Shown piece by piece: positions 1 to 9,225 of a stretch of 64,000 nt of DNA (position 1 is the stretch's first letter; every line of letters begins with the position of its first letter). The stretch comes from Candidatus Bathyarchaeota archaeon (GTDB lineage: Archaea; Thermoproteota; Bathyarchaeia; Bathyarchaeales; Bathycorpusculaceae): assembly GCA_026414485.1 (NCBI GenBank), contig JAOAIX010000002.1:1-64000 (forward strand), written 5' to 3'. The notes under the pieces were generated by a model, which searched no databases, was not told the DNA's origin, and saw nothing but the letters and a program-made list of their open reading frames with translations. The translations under genes and the position numbers were made by a program.

Positions 1-446
<446 letters not shown>

Positions 447-633
447 ATGAAACACGTGTTGTTTTTGCTGGAGGAGCAAGGAGAATATGCCACGTCCTGA
501 GTGTAGAGGGAACGTCAAAGTCCATTTCGATACATGTGAATCAAATTTTTGAGCAAGGAGTTGACTGTTTGTTCTTTTTAGTTTTTTCAACTGAAAGATT
601 CTTAAGTTCATTGTCCTCAATTTTATGAGTTGG

Positions 634-694
634 ATGATGAGCGCTAGAGTCATGAGCTTAGTCAGCAATGAGAGTGACTCGACGGGCAAACTGA
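634..694 (+). ncRNA. Candidate box C/D guide RNA in the 16S trailer
   Basis: The spacer after 16S holds a box C match (ATGATGA, 634-640) and a box D match (CTGA, 691-694), 61 nt end to end, a normal size for archaeal C/D sRNAs. The eight bases 680-687 (CGACGGGC), just before box D, are fully complementary to 16S 316-323 (GCCCGTCG). By the box D+5 rule, G686 pairs with C317, the equivalent of E. coli C1402, which is 2'-O-methylated in bacteria as part of m4Cm. Weak points: internal D'/C' boxes are degenerate (AATGAG near 667 at best), three bases before box D are unpaired, and no clear terminal stem is seen. Confidence 0.35.
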
Positions 695-745
695 CACTTT
701 ACAGTACGTAAAACTTATCAGCAAAGATGTAGAAAAAGAACCGAC

Positions 746-2455
746 TTGAGCCTTACAAGTGGAGAAGTGGGCAAGTCAGGTTTCAGGCTGAAAGCTTTGG
801 CTAACAAAATTCGAGAGACTTTAGATAAGTTGTCCGCGCGAACAGCCATAAAATATGCCGTTTATGCCTCTGCTGTAACCCTATTTTTTGTGCTAATCCT
901 TTTTCCCCCAATTGCCGGCATCATAATTAAATGGGGTAATATACGGTTCATTTTGGAGCAACCAACTCTTGTAAGTCGTGCATTAAATGCTATCCAGAAC
1001 AGTTTTGTAATCGCTTTGATTGTTGGCTTTTTTGACCTTCTTGCAGGCATACCAACAGCGTGGCTTATCGCTCGCGGTAAATCCCGCTGGTTAAGCGCTA
1101 TAGACACTTTAGCTGACATCCCTTTTATCATACCTACCACGGCGCTGGGGTATTCTTTGCTTCTTTTCTGGAGTAAGCCAGATGGCATCTCTGCAATTTT
1201 TGGTGACTCTCTAGTTTCTCCTGGTTGGTTACTTGTTATGCTACTTCATTTTACGTTCTCTTTCCCTGTGGTGGTTCGCACTTTGGTTGGGGCGCTTCTT
1301 GACTATAAAATGGAGTTTGAACGCGCTTCCAGAACTTTAGGGGCGGCGCCTTTTACTGCAATGCGTACAGTGACCTTTCCAGTTTTACGTCCAGCAATGG
1401 TTTCTGCATTTATTTTGGCTTTTGCCCGTTCTATCTCGGAAACAGGCGCAACTATGGTTGTTGCAGGTGCCTTTGAGAATGGTCCTGTCTTCATTCAGAA
1501 TATGCGAACAGAGTTTTCTGTATCTAATCCTGTGCTTTATGATGGGGCTATCGTTTTTGCAAGTTTTATTTTGATCGCTCTTTCCATTCTGGTTTTTGTC
1601 GTGGTTCGTCTTGTTGGGCCGAAATTAAAATTACCCCTTAAACGTGTTCACCCTCTGATGGAAAGACGACTTAGCTACAAAAAGGCTGAAACTTCACGTA
1701 ATATTGTAGCACTTTTTGTTTTCTTTGTTTTAATTCTTGGCCCCTCTTTGTTTGTTGCGTTACCTGCTTTCCAAGCTATATTCACGGATTCTTTGCCGAA
1801 TGCAATGACCAGTTCAGGAATCTGGCAAGGTTACTGGCAGAGCCTGCTACTCAGCTACGGTTTAGGTGCCGTAGTTACAATAATTAACATCGCACTAGGT
1901 TTGCCCACTGCTATACTTATTGCACGCCAGAAGATGGGTAAATTTATGTCTTCAGTTTTTGACCTCCTAGTTAACGTGCCTTTGGTGGTGCCTTCTATAG
2001 CTTTAGGTGTTTCTCTGGGTATATTTTGGAAAACCAGCTTTGCATTGCCTGATTTAGCGCTGCTTATATTTGCTCATTTAGCCATAACTTACCCATACTT
2101 TGTCAGATCAATGGCGGCGGCTTTAGAACGCATAAATCCTGACATAGAAGAAGCATCCAGAACCTTAGGAGCTAAGCCTTTTGGGGTTTTTCGAACAATA
2201 ATTTTTCCGTTAACCAAGTATTCCCTGCTTTCAGGCGCCATTATGGTTTTTACTCGGAGCGTTAGCGAAACGGGTGCTACACTTGCTGTTACTTCAACGT
2301 TGCAGACTGCTCCTGTGCTTTTAGTTAACTGGATAAAAAAGGTTGTTCCCGCGTCAGGTTTGGACATTGCTTTAGCTTCTGGCTTTCTTGTGTTGTTTAG
2401 CTTCATTATTCTGTTAGCCTTGCGTCTTGTAATAGGTCGCGAAGAAAAGTATTAG
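746..2455 (+). CDS. ABC importer permease, two fused permease domains
   Basis: A 569-residue membrane protein made of two tandem MetI-like permease halves. Each half has about six transmembrane segments and ends in the cytoplasmic EAA-type loop (ERASRTLGAAPF near 190 and EEASRTLGAKPF near 470), each followed by an SETGA motif. Such double permeases occur in the iron(III)/thiamine and sulfate/molybdate/tungstate type importer groups; substrate cannot be assigned from sequence. TTG at 746 is the only early start in frame and lacks a strong ribosome site; a GTG 21 nt later is possible. The ATPase gene follows after 42 nt. No substrate-binding protein is adjacent: 16S rRNA lies upstream and eL22 downstream of the pair. 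Confidence 0.88.
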   Translation: MSLTSGEVGKSGFRLKALANKIRETLDKLSARTAIKYAVYASAVTLFFVLILFPPIAGIIIKWGNIRFILEQPTLVSRALNAIQNSFVIALIVGFFDLLAGIPTAWLIARGKSRWLSAIDTLADIPFIIPTTALGYSLLLFWSKPDGISAIFGDSLVSPGWLLVMLLHFTFSFPVVVRTLVGALLDYKMEFERASRTLGAAPFTAMRTVTFPVLRPAMVSAFILAFARSISETGATMVVAGAFENGPVFIQNMRTEFSVSNPVLYDGAIVFASFILIALSILVFVVVRLVGPKLKLPLKRVHPLMERRLSYKKAETSRNIVALFVFFVLILGPSLFVALPAFQAIFTDSLPNAMTSSGIWQGYWQSLLLSYGLGAVVTIINIALGLPTAILIARQKMGKFMSSVFDLLVNVPLVVPSIALGVSLGIFWKTSFALPDLALLIFAHLAITYPYFVRSMAAALERINPDIEEASRTLGAKPFGVFRTIIFPLTKYSLLSGAIMVFTRSVSETGATLAVTSTLQTAPVLLVNWIKKVVPASGLDIALASGFLVLFSFIILLALRLVIGREEKY

Positions 2456-2497
2456 TATGATAACCTAATATGCAAACGTTCAGGAAGAATAAAAGCC

Positions 2498-3604
2498 ATG
2501 CCCGAAGTTCGCATCGTAAACGTTTCCAAAAAATTCGGTAATATCATTGCGCTGGACAACATAAACCTGACAATTCGTGATCAAGAATACTTTTCTCTGC
2601 TAGGTCCAAGTGGTTGTGGAAAAACAACTCTGTTACGTCTTGTTGCAGGTCTGATTGAACCTGACAGCGGCGAAATCTACATCGGCGACAGACTTGTTAA
2701 TGATGTACCGCCTGAAGACCGCGACATAGGCTTTGTCTTTCAGACATTTGCACTGTTTCCACACATGACAGCGTGGGACAATGTAACGTATGGTCCCAAG
2801 GTCAAAGGTTTTGATATGGCTGAAGCGACAACAATAGGACATGAAGTTTTAGAGATGGTCAAACTGCATGAGAGACTGGATGCTTACCCTAGCGAATTAA
2901 GCGGCGGTATGATGCAGCGTGTTGCAGTTGCGCGTGCGTTGGCGGCAGGTGCGAAACTGTTGCTTTTAGATGAGGCGCTAGGGCAGTTGGATGCGAAAGT
3001 ACGCAATGAGATTCGTTATGAAATCCGGAAGATGGCCAAAGACCTCAATTTAACAGGTATCCATGTGACACATGATCAATCTGAGGCTATGGCGATAAGC
3101 GACCGAATAGCAGTCATGAGAAAGGGTAAAATTTTACAGGTGGGTACGCCACAGGAGCTTTACATGAAGCCTGAAAGCATATTTGTAGCCCACTTTATTG
3201 GAGAATCTAACTTTTTAGAGGGTTACGTTGCAGGTGGCAGCAAAAGTAAAGTCGTTGTTGAAATTCGGGAGGGTCTAAAAATTCAGGCTTCTAACGGGGC
3301 AGTCGAGGAGGGAAAACAAGCAGTTTTAAGTGTTCGTCCTGAAACGCTGACTTTGGAGAGAGGTTCTAAGAAAATTCAGAATGGCATTCAGGGAACGGTT
3401 GAACGCATAACTTTTGAAGGACCAAACATGCGTTATGAAGTTCGTTTAGAAAACGACTCCCTAATCGTAGTTGTTAAATCCACTATGGCTGGTAACTGGT
3501 TCAACATCGGCGAAGCTGTAACTGTGGTTTTTCCTGTTGAACACACACGGGTATTTCCGTATCCTGAAAATAGGAGTTTGAAGGAGGAAATATCAGTCGG
3601 CTAA
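2498..3604 (+). CDS. ABC importer ATP-binding protein
   Basis: This 368-residue ATPase powers the permease encoded just upstream. Visible motifs are Walker A GPSGCGKTT (~38-46), Q-loop region, ABC signature LSGGMMQRVAVARAL (~134-148), Walker B LLLLDEA and the switch His in GIHVTHDQSEAM. The C-terminal ~130 residues form a TOBE-like regulatory domain, typical of the CysA/PotA/MalK/WtpC group. The usual DEPLSALD after Walker B reads DEALGQLD here, a modest deviation. Substrate is unknown; tungstate, molybdate, iron or thiamine are all plausible for this architecture. Confidence 0.92.
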   Translation: MPEVRIVNVSKKFGNIIALDNINLTIRDQEYFSLLGPSGCGKTTLLRLVAGLIEPDSGEIYIGDRLVNDVPPEDRDIGFVFQTFALFPHMTAWDNVTYGPKVKGFDMAEATTIGHEVLEMVKLHERLDAYPSELSGGMMQRVAVARALAAGAKLLLLDEALGQLDAKVRNEIRYEIRKMAKDLNLTGIHVTHDQSEAMAISDRIAVMRKGKILQVGTPQELYMKPESIFVAHFIGESNFLEGYVAGGSKSKVVVEIREGLKIQASNGAVEEGKQAVLSVRPETLTLERGSKKIQNGIQGTVERITFEGPNMRYEVRLENDSLIVVVKSTMAGNWFNIGEAVTVVFPVEHTRVFPYPENRSLKEEISVG

Positions 3605-3654
3605 GGCGTGTGCCGGTCAAAGTTACATTTTACAAAATATGTGAGGTGAAATTT

Positions 3655-3921
3655 ATGATAGAAATAAAAATCGATGCTTCAAAAATCAAAGACGACTCAG
3701 CACAACTAGCAACTTTCATTAAAGAAAAAACTTCCGGAGATATAACCACCGAGGGAGGCATACTGACCCTAAAGACCGAAGGCGTTGGCGTGAACAAGAA
3801 GTACGTACGTGTTCTACTCAAGAAGTTTTTACATCAGCGCGACCTCAAAGAAACTCATCGCGTTATCGGTGGAGAAGAAAACCTGCTGATAATAAGTGAA
3901 AGAAAAGTTTACGAAGCATAA
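3655..3921 (+). CDS. rpl22e: Ribosomal protein eL22 (L22e family)
   Basis: An 88-residue protein whose second half (KKYVRVLLKKFLHQRDLKE followed by HRVIGG) matches the eL22 pattern [23 protein letters not shown] known from eukaryotic large subunits. The N-terminal half fits too: a short beta strand, then a 'D..A.FI.EK' helix and the GG-x-LTL strand. ATG 3655 is chosen because GAGGTG (3643-3648) lies seven bases before it; an upstream in-frame ATG would extend it by 15 residues without support. eL22 is near-universal in eukaryotes and patchy in archaea, mostly in TACK and Asgard groups. Expected role: large ribosomal subunit protein. Confidence 0.82.
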   Translation: MIEIKIDASKIKDDSAQLATFIKEKTSGDITTEGGILTLKTEGVGVNKKYVRVLLKKFLHQRDLKETHRVIGGEENLLIISERKVYEA

Positions 3922-3990
3922 CTTTCCCAACTTTAACAACCTCTTTTTTAAACACCAAAACACAACATTTGATTAGCGTGTGATGATGAC

Positions 3991-4872
3991 ATGAAACTTG
4001 TCCGGTACCTTTACAATAATGAAGAAAGCTACGGCGTTTTAACAAAGCAAACTGTGTTATGCTTGCCCCTTTTAGCTAACCTTTCCAAGATCAATTTTCC
4101 CCAAGAGTTTTCAGACTTCATAGCTGCCGCAGATTCTTTGAATAAAACAGGCAAGTTACTAAACACTGCCCCACTTAGCTATTTCAAAGCTGCCTCTATC
4201 CCCCTTGGCGATGTTTCGCTGTTGGCACCTATCCGTTTTCCCCCTAAAATCATAGGCTTAGGCTGGAATTACTTAGACCACGCCACTGAAGTCAAAATTA
4301 AAGTTCCCAAAGAGCCTGTTATTTTCATAAAACCACGCACTACAATAATTGGGCCGCGTCAGAAAATTGTTAAACCTCCATTTGTAAAGGAACTTGACTA
4401 CGAAGGTGAACTTGCCGTCGTAATTGGCAAAACAGCCAAAAACGTATCTGTTAACGAGGCGGAACAATACATCTTTGGTTATACAATACTGAATGATGTT
4501 TCAGCGCGTGATTTTCAGTTTAAAGATGGTCAGTGGACCAAGGGTAAAAGCTTTGATACTTTTGCGCCTACTGGTCCTTGCATAGTCACTCATGATGAAA
4601 TCCCAGACGTAAACAATATACGTATCCGTACTTGGGTTAATGGTGAACTTCGCCAAAACGGCATTACCAAAGACATGGTATTCAATGTTAACCAGATAAT
4701 TTACCATTTAAGCCGATTCATGACGTTAGAACCCTGTGACATAATTGCCACAGGTACTCCCTCAGGTGTAGGTATGGCTATGCAACCACAGCGTTGGCTC
4801 AAAGACGGTGACGTGGTACGTATAGAAATTGAAGGTATAGGCGTTTTAGAGAACACTGTTGAAGGAAACTAA
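3991..4872 (+). CDS. Fumarylacetoacetate hydrolase family protein
   Basis: A 293-residue FAH-superfamily enzyme. The catalytic domain starts near residue 85 (KIIGLGWNYLDHA) and contains the metal-binding acidic set in KELDYEGELAVVIGK and NDVSARDFQ, plus the TGTPSGVG loop near the C-terminus. The N-terminal ~80 residues are a small regulatory-type domain. Family members are divalent-metal hydrolases, decarboxylases or isomerases of 2-keto acids (fumarylpyruvate hydrolase, oxaloacetate decarboxylase, HHDD isomerase); the specific reaction cannot be fixed here. Stand-alone gene, convergent with rad50. Confidence 0.88.
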   Translation: MKLVRYLYNNEESYGVLTKQTVLCLPLLANLSKINFPQEFSDFIAAADSLNKTGKLLNTAPLSYFKAASIPLGDVSLLAPIRFPPKIIGLGWNYLDHATEVKIKVPKEPVIFIKPRTTIIGPRQKIVKPPFVKELDYEGELAVVIGKTAKNVSVNEAEQYIFGYTILNDVSARDFQFKDGQWTKGKSFDTFAPTGPCIVTHDEIPDVNNIRIRTWVNGELRQNGITKDMVFNVNQIIYHLSRFMTLEPCDIIATGTPSGVGMAMQPQRWLKDGDVVRIEIEGIGVLENTVEGN

Positions 4873-4879
4873 CCTTTTT

Positions 4880-6982
4880 TTATCTATACTCTTTTGCTAT
4901 GGAAACTTTGCTGATACCTGCTTCTTTTTCCAAAACCACCACGTGTTCAGCCTTTTCGGCAAAGACCTCACTGTGTGTAACCGCGATAATCTGTTCAATC
5001 GCCTTAAACTTGGATATGGCTTCAGCTAAGTGATTGATGCTGTAGTCTTCAGCTCCCAAATTTTCTGTAGGCTCATCCAGCAGCAATATGCCTAACCCAT
5101 GGCCTGTACGCGATTGCATGATCAACTGTCCCAAGCCTAGCCGGTATGCGAAAGCTAGCAGAGTGCGCTCTCCCCCAGACAAGTTAGCTACTTCCCTGTC
5201 AGCGCCGCTTTCACTTTTAACGTAGGGTGTATACGTCTCATCTATTACAACGTTCAAGAAGGGTGCTTCATTTCCAATTAAAGTGTCGAGAACTTGTTGT
5301 ATAAAGTTTCTCAAAACTTTGACAAATTCGCCGCGCAATTTCGGTTGAATGCCACGATAAGCATAACGTATTGTGCCTATAATCTGTATAGTTTTTGTGA
5401 TTTTCTCTAGGCGTTCCATTTTCTGCATGGCATGGTCTATGCGCTCCTTGATTTCATCAAGTCGCTGGAGCGCGTCTCTTTTTCGGTTTTCTTTGGTACG
5501 TAACTCTGATTCAACAAGGTAATATTGCCTAAACAACTGCTCTTTTTGTGTGCGGGCTACTTCCAGATCTTCCATGTTGAATCTGCTGATTTCAAAACGT
5601 AACGACTCCAGCTGTCGGCTAAGTTCATAGTAGATGTTTTTCTTTTCCTCTAACTCTCTTTGAAGCTCCTGAAGGTTTTTTTCCTCTTCGCCTATACGCG
5701 TTTTTAGTTCACCCACTTTAAAGGTGTACATTTGCAGATCCGAACATGCTTCACTCCCTAAACGTTTTTTGCGTTGTAATTCTTCAATTTCTCTTTGTAG
5801 TTGGTGAATTATCTTTTGTCGTTCAGAATTTTCGTGCTGAATTCTCTGTAGCATAAGTTTTTTGTATTCGCTGTTTATGGGTTGCAAGCACACGGGGCAT
5901 TGGTTCTGTGTATCCACCGACAGCTGGGCAAGCCGCTTTTGATCCAGCTTCATATCGCGTAAAGTAGCTTCTTGTTCCCCTCTTAGGTCGCTTATTTTAC
6001 TGTCAAGTGTCAACAAGTATGACTGTAGTGCATCGGTGGGTTGGTCAATTGGTAGTCCTGCTTCTCTAATCTTATTCTTGCAAGATTCTATCTGGCAATG
6101 CATGACTTTTAAACGCTGGTTCAGATTCTCCAGTATGATTTTTTTGTCTTCCAGCCGTTGTGCTAATGCATCTGCTGCGTCTTGGGCATTACTTATGTTG
6201 GCTTGTATTTTTGCCTCTTTCAGACGTAACTCCTCAATCCAAAGTTTTTTTTCATCTAATTTTTTGAGTTCCACATCTGCTGCCTCTAAACGTCGTTTGA
6301 TCATTGCTAATTTTGCGACGGTGCTCTGAAGTTCAACCTCTAACAGTGTGTACTCTTCTGTGATTCGGTTGTATTCAAGTGCTAGTTTTTCTTTTCCTAT
6401 AACGTCGGGGTCTTTTTCCAAGATCCGCTTTTCCCCTTCATACTCCCTTTGGTAATCAACTATACTACTCCAAGCTGCTTCATAATCGGACAAACCAAAC
6501 AATTCGTCTAAAAGTTTTTGTCTGTCCCGTGGGGCGGCGTCGATGAGCTTTTTGAGTTGTTCCTGTCTTATCCAGACAATTTCCCGCCACAATTCTTTGT
6601 CCAACCCTGTGATGGCGCAGAACTGCTCTGCTATTGCGCTGGCGTTCATGCTTGCGATGAGATTTTCTTCATGGAAAAGCTTGAGTTCTTCAAGATCCTG
6701 ATTTATACCTTTGCCGCGTCGTTTTATTCCACGTGTAATTTTGTAGGTATTTCCGTTATGAGTAAATTGTACAGTGACTTTTCCCGAGTCTGCCCCCTCC
6801 CGTAGCAGATATTCAAAACTTCTGCCGATGGGGTCGCCGAAAAATGCAAAGTCAATGCTATATAATACGCTGGATTTACCGCAACCTAACCCGCCTACCA
6901 GACAATTGAAGCCACGGCTAAACGGTACGGTAGATTTAACGTGAGATCGAATGTTTTCTAGCTGAACAATTTCAATTTTCAA
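4880..6982 (-). CDS. rad50: DNA double-strand break repair ATPase Rad50
   Basis: A 700-residue SMC-like ATPase, shorter than most archaeal Rad50 (850-900) because its coiled coil is short. Walker A is GGLGCGKSS (30-38); long heptad regions flank the zinc hook CPVC (Cys362, Cys365); the signature LSGGERTLLAF and Walker B ILLLDEPTENL lie near 600-660, followed by a switch His in AVTHSE. It works with Mre11 in end recognition and processing. Its start overlaps the end of mre11 by 4 nt, so the two are translationally coupled. The HerA/NurA partners seen in many archaea are not in this window. Confidence 0.94.
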   Translation of the reverse strand: MKIEIVQLENIRSHVKSTVPFSRGFNCLVGGLGCGKSSVLYSIDFAFFGDPIGRSFEYLLREGADSGKVTVQFTHNGNTYKITRGIKRRGKGINQDLEELKLFHEENLIASMNASAIAEQFCAITGLDKELWREIVWIRQEQLKKLIDAAPRDRQKLLDELFGLSDYEAAWSSIVDYQREYEGEKRILEKDPDVIGKEKLALEYNRITEEYTLLEVELQSTVAKLAMIKRRLEAADVELKKLDEKKLWIEELRLKEAKIQANISNAQDAADALAQRLEDKKIILENLNQRLKVMHCQIESCKNKIREAGLPIDQPTDALQSYLLTLDSKISDLRGEQEATLRDMKLDQKRLAQLSVDTQNQCPVCLQPINSEYKKLMLQRIQHENSERQKIIHQLQREIEELQRKKRLGSEACSDLQMYTFKVGELKTRIGEEEKNLQELQRELEEKKNIYYELSRQLESLRFEISRFNMEDLEVARTQKEQLFRQYYLVESELRTKENRKRDALQRLDEIKERIDHAMQKMERLEKITKTIQIIGTIRYAYRGIQPKLRGEFVKVLRNFIQQVLDTLIGNEAPFLNVVIDETYTPYVKSESGADREVANLSGGERTLLAFAYRLGLGQLIMQSRTGHGLGILLLDEPTENLGAEDYSINHLAEAISKFKAIEQIIAVTHSEVFAEKAEHVVVLEKEAGISKVSIAKEYR

Positions 6983-8202
6983 TTCAGTAGTTCCTCAAGT
7001 ATTTGCCTTACTTTTTCCTCTTTTTTATTCGTCAACGGCTCGATTAAACTAAGGGCGTAACGCGCAATTTTTTCGGCTTCGCTGTGACTGTAGTGAGTAC
7101 TGAAAATCTGCATGAAATACTCAAAAGCCTTAGTTTTGGGGTCTTTGAATTCACTCTCAAAAATTGAACGTACAATTTCCTCTGAAACGGTACTCTCTTT
7201 AAGTAGAACAATGGGGTGGACAAGGAGCGCTTTTTCTGCGGCGTTTCGAATATGTCCCATGTCTAGTTGGGTGCGGCTGGTTTCAGGAGGTAAAACGCCT
7301 TTCAACACAGGTATTATAATTGCGTCTTCTTCATCTGCACTTTTAACCATCTGCACGACTATGTCGGTGATTTTTTGTGCATTTAAACCTGTGAATTCCT
7401 CCTCTAAAACCACAAACTTGCGAGGTGACCGTAGTTCCACTACTTCAAGTGAAACTTCACCTTCTTCGTTGACTTTAACGTGGTAGACTCCTTTTTTGTA
7501 TTTTGCTTCATCGTAGCTAACTGTTTCTGTGCATCCGCTGTAAGCTAAAAGTCCAGTTTTGAACTTGTCCACGAATCTTTGGTGAATGTGCCCTCCTGCA
7601 TAGTAGTCAAAACCGTCAGGGATAAGGTTCGGTGGGATCTCAGCTTCTATGTATTGTGGTTTCACAGTGGTCAAATCAACGGCGGCGTGAAAAACAAAAA
7701 TGTTGGTTACGGAGTGGTCAGGTGTGGGTGGTTTTTGCTTTAAAAACTGAGGCAATGTCTCCTCTGTTTTTCGTCTACTCCGAAAGTTAGGTACGCCGTA
7801 GACATAGCAGCAGTCAGCTTTGCGCCAGCATGCACCCTCGTGTCGAGGTAGATGATAGATTAATCCTGCGCTGTCTAGGGGATAGAGGATAGTGCTTGTG
7901 ATTGAGTTTGGAGCCATGTCATGGCTGCCGTCCACTGTCAAAACGGGGATGTTTGCGTCTTTTAGTCGCTTAAACGTCTTTACTGTATTTTCCAAAGTTA
8001 CGTTTGATGGTCGTGCTTGATGGAACAGGTCACCTGCAATAATCATAAAGTCCACTTTTAAATCTATGCTTTTGTCTACAATCTCACCAAAGGCGTTATC
8101 AAAGTCTTGTCTTCGCTCCTCCAGACCATACTGAGCGTAACCCAAGTGCAGATCAGCAGTATGGACAAAGCTGAAAGCTTTCAAACAGTTGTTACACCCC
8201 AA
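6979..8202 (-). CDS. mre11: DNA double-strand break repair nuclease Mre11
   Basis: A 407-residue metallophosphoesterase with the Mre11 motif set in order: HTADLHLG (motif I), AGDLFHQ (II), DGSHD (III), FHAAVD (IV) and GGHIHQ (V), then a C-terminal capping and Rad50-binding part. Motif III normally reads GNHD with the Asn as a metal/phosphate ligand; here Ser replaces it, which may occur in some archaeal homologues. First gene of the mre11-rad50 operon, divergent from the AN1-protease gene with a 118-bp AT-rich spacer. The start is the first ATG; a downstream TTG before KAFSFVHTAD is an alternative. Confidence 0.92.
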   Translation of the reverse strand: MGCNNCLKAFSFVHTADLHLGYAQYGLEERRQDFDNAFGEIVDKSIDLKVDFMIIAGDLFHQARPSNVTLENTVKTFKRLKDANIPVLTVDGSHDMAPNSITSTILYPLDSAGLIYHLPRHEGACWRKADCCYVYGVPNFRSRRKTEETLPQFLKQKPPTPDHSVTNIFVFHAAVDLTTVKPQYIEAEIPPNLIPDGFDYYAGGHIHQRFVDKFKTGLLAYSGCTETVSYDEAKYKKGVYHVKVNEEGEVSLEVVELRSPRKFVVLEEEFTGLNAQKITDIVVQMVKSADEEDAIIIPVLKGVLPPETSRTQLDMGHIRNAAEKALLVHPIVLLKESTVSEEIVRSIFESEFKDPKTKAFEYFMQIFSTHYSHSEAEKIARYALSLIEPLTNKKEEKVRQILEELLN

Positions 8203-8320
8203 GTTAACGTTGTTAGTGTCCTTCTTATTTTCAAGTTTAGAGTTTTAATGGTTTACTACCAAGTCTCAACAAGCAAGTTTTTAGTTTCGGAGAGAAACAT
8301 ATAAACCATAATTCATCTTT
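8203..8320. promoter_or_regulatory. Divergent promoter region, mre11-rad50 / AN1-S2P gene
   Basis: A 118-bp spacer between two divergent genes. A TATA-like element (ACATATAAACC, ~8298-8308) lies about 20 bp before the ATG of the rightward gene, implying a very short leader. The leftward TATA is less clear (TTTTAATGG-like stretch near 8245). Confidence 0.4.
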
Positions 8321-9163
8321 ATGCAGCGAAAAGAGTGTGCACGATATATGCGCTGTCATAGATGTGGTCAAGAAGTAATCATGCCTTTTCATTGTTCTTA
8401 CTGTGGAGGCCAATTTTGCAGTGCACACCGCCTGCCTGAAACTCATAGTTGCCCAAATATAGAGTTGGCTCAGATACAAAGAAGGGAAGCGACAGCTCAA
8501 GCTTTCACGACAAATCCCTCCGCTTCTTATAATTACTCCGTTAGTTTTTGGCCCCCTCGTCAAGCTAACAAAATCTATGTCAGTTCCACAGAAATTAAGC
8601 ATCTGCTTCCAGCTGCCCTGTTAATCGTCGGTATTGGCTTCTCAATTGCGTTATACAATGATTTCTTTTACTGGTACGGTTGGACATGGACCGTTGCAGC
8701 TGTTTTCTCCTTTTTCTTAACTTTGTCTTTTTTAATCCATGAAATGGCTCATAAAATTGCGGCCCAAAAAAGTGGACTCTGGGCAGAGTTTCGGCTCATT
8801 ACATGGGGAGCAGTTCTAACTTTGATTTCTGTGTTTACTCCTTTTAGACTCATAGCGCCAGGCGCCGTGATGATTGCTGGGCCGGCAAGGCGCGGTGACA
8901 TTGGAAAGATTTCTATCGCCGGTCCCTCCACCAACATACTCTTATCTGTAATCTTTTTAGGTATGGCGTATTTCCCTACTTATTTTGCTTACACAATGGC
9001 TTTTCTGTTGCTTGCTTCATTCAACGCTTTCATAGCTCTGTTTAACCTTCTTCCCTTTGGCGTCCTTGATGGCTTGAAGATTTTCAGTTGGGACAAGAAA
9101 ATCTGGGCATCTTTGTTTGCAGTAGCTATGGCGTTAACTATCTACACATACGTTTTTGCTTAA
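8321..9163 (+). CDS. AN1 zinc finger fused to site-2 protease (M50-type) membrane metalloprotease
   Basis: A 280-residue fusion. Residues ~10-48 are an AN1-type zinc finger with the spacing CxxC...FHCxYCGGxFCxxHRLPxTHxC. After a linker come about six transmembrane segments with the zinc motif HEMAH (HExxH, ~144-148) and the second site-2 protease motif NLLPFGVLDG (~232-241), which supplies the Asp ligand. Site-2 proteases cut membrane-embedded substrates such as anchored regulators; AN1 fingers bind ubiquitin-like or chaperone partners in eukaryotes, but the archaeal partner is unknown. Both catalytic motifs look intact. Start ATG 8321; ATG 8348 would still keep the finger. Confidence 0.9.
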   Translation: MQRKECARYMRCHRCGQEVIMPFHCSYCGGQFCSAHRLPETHSCPNIELAQIQRREATAQAFTTNPSASYNYSVSFWPPRQANKIYVSSTEIKHLLPAALLIVGIGFSIALYNDFFYWYGWTWTVAAVFSFFLTLSFLIHEMAHKIAAQKSGLWAEFRLITWGAVLTLISVFTPFRLIAPGAVMIAGPARRGDIGKISIAGPSTNILLSVIFLGMAYFPTYFAYTMAFLLLASFNAFIALFNLLPFGVLDGLKIFSWDKKIWASLFAVAMALTIYTYVFA

Positions 9164-9225
9164 AGCTAAAACTAACTTTTTTATGGGTAGCGCTTGAAAA
9201 ACTAATATCTGAATTAAAAAACGGT

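Noticed and set aside
3976-3990. GTGATGATGAC before the FAH gene as a box C of a guide RNA
   Set aside because: No box D at a suitable distance outside the coding sequence and no rRNA complementarity noticed.
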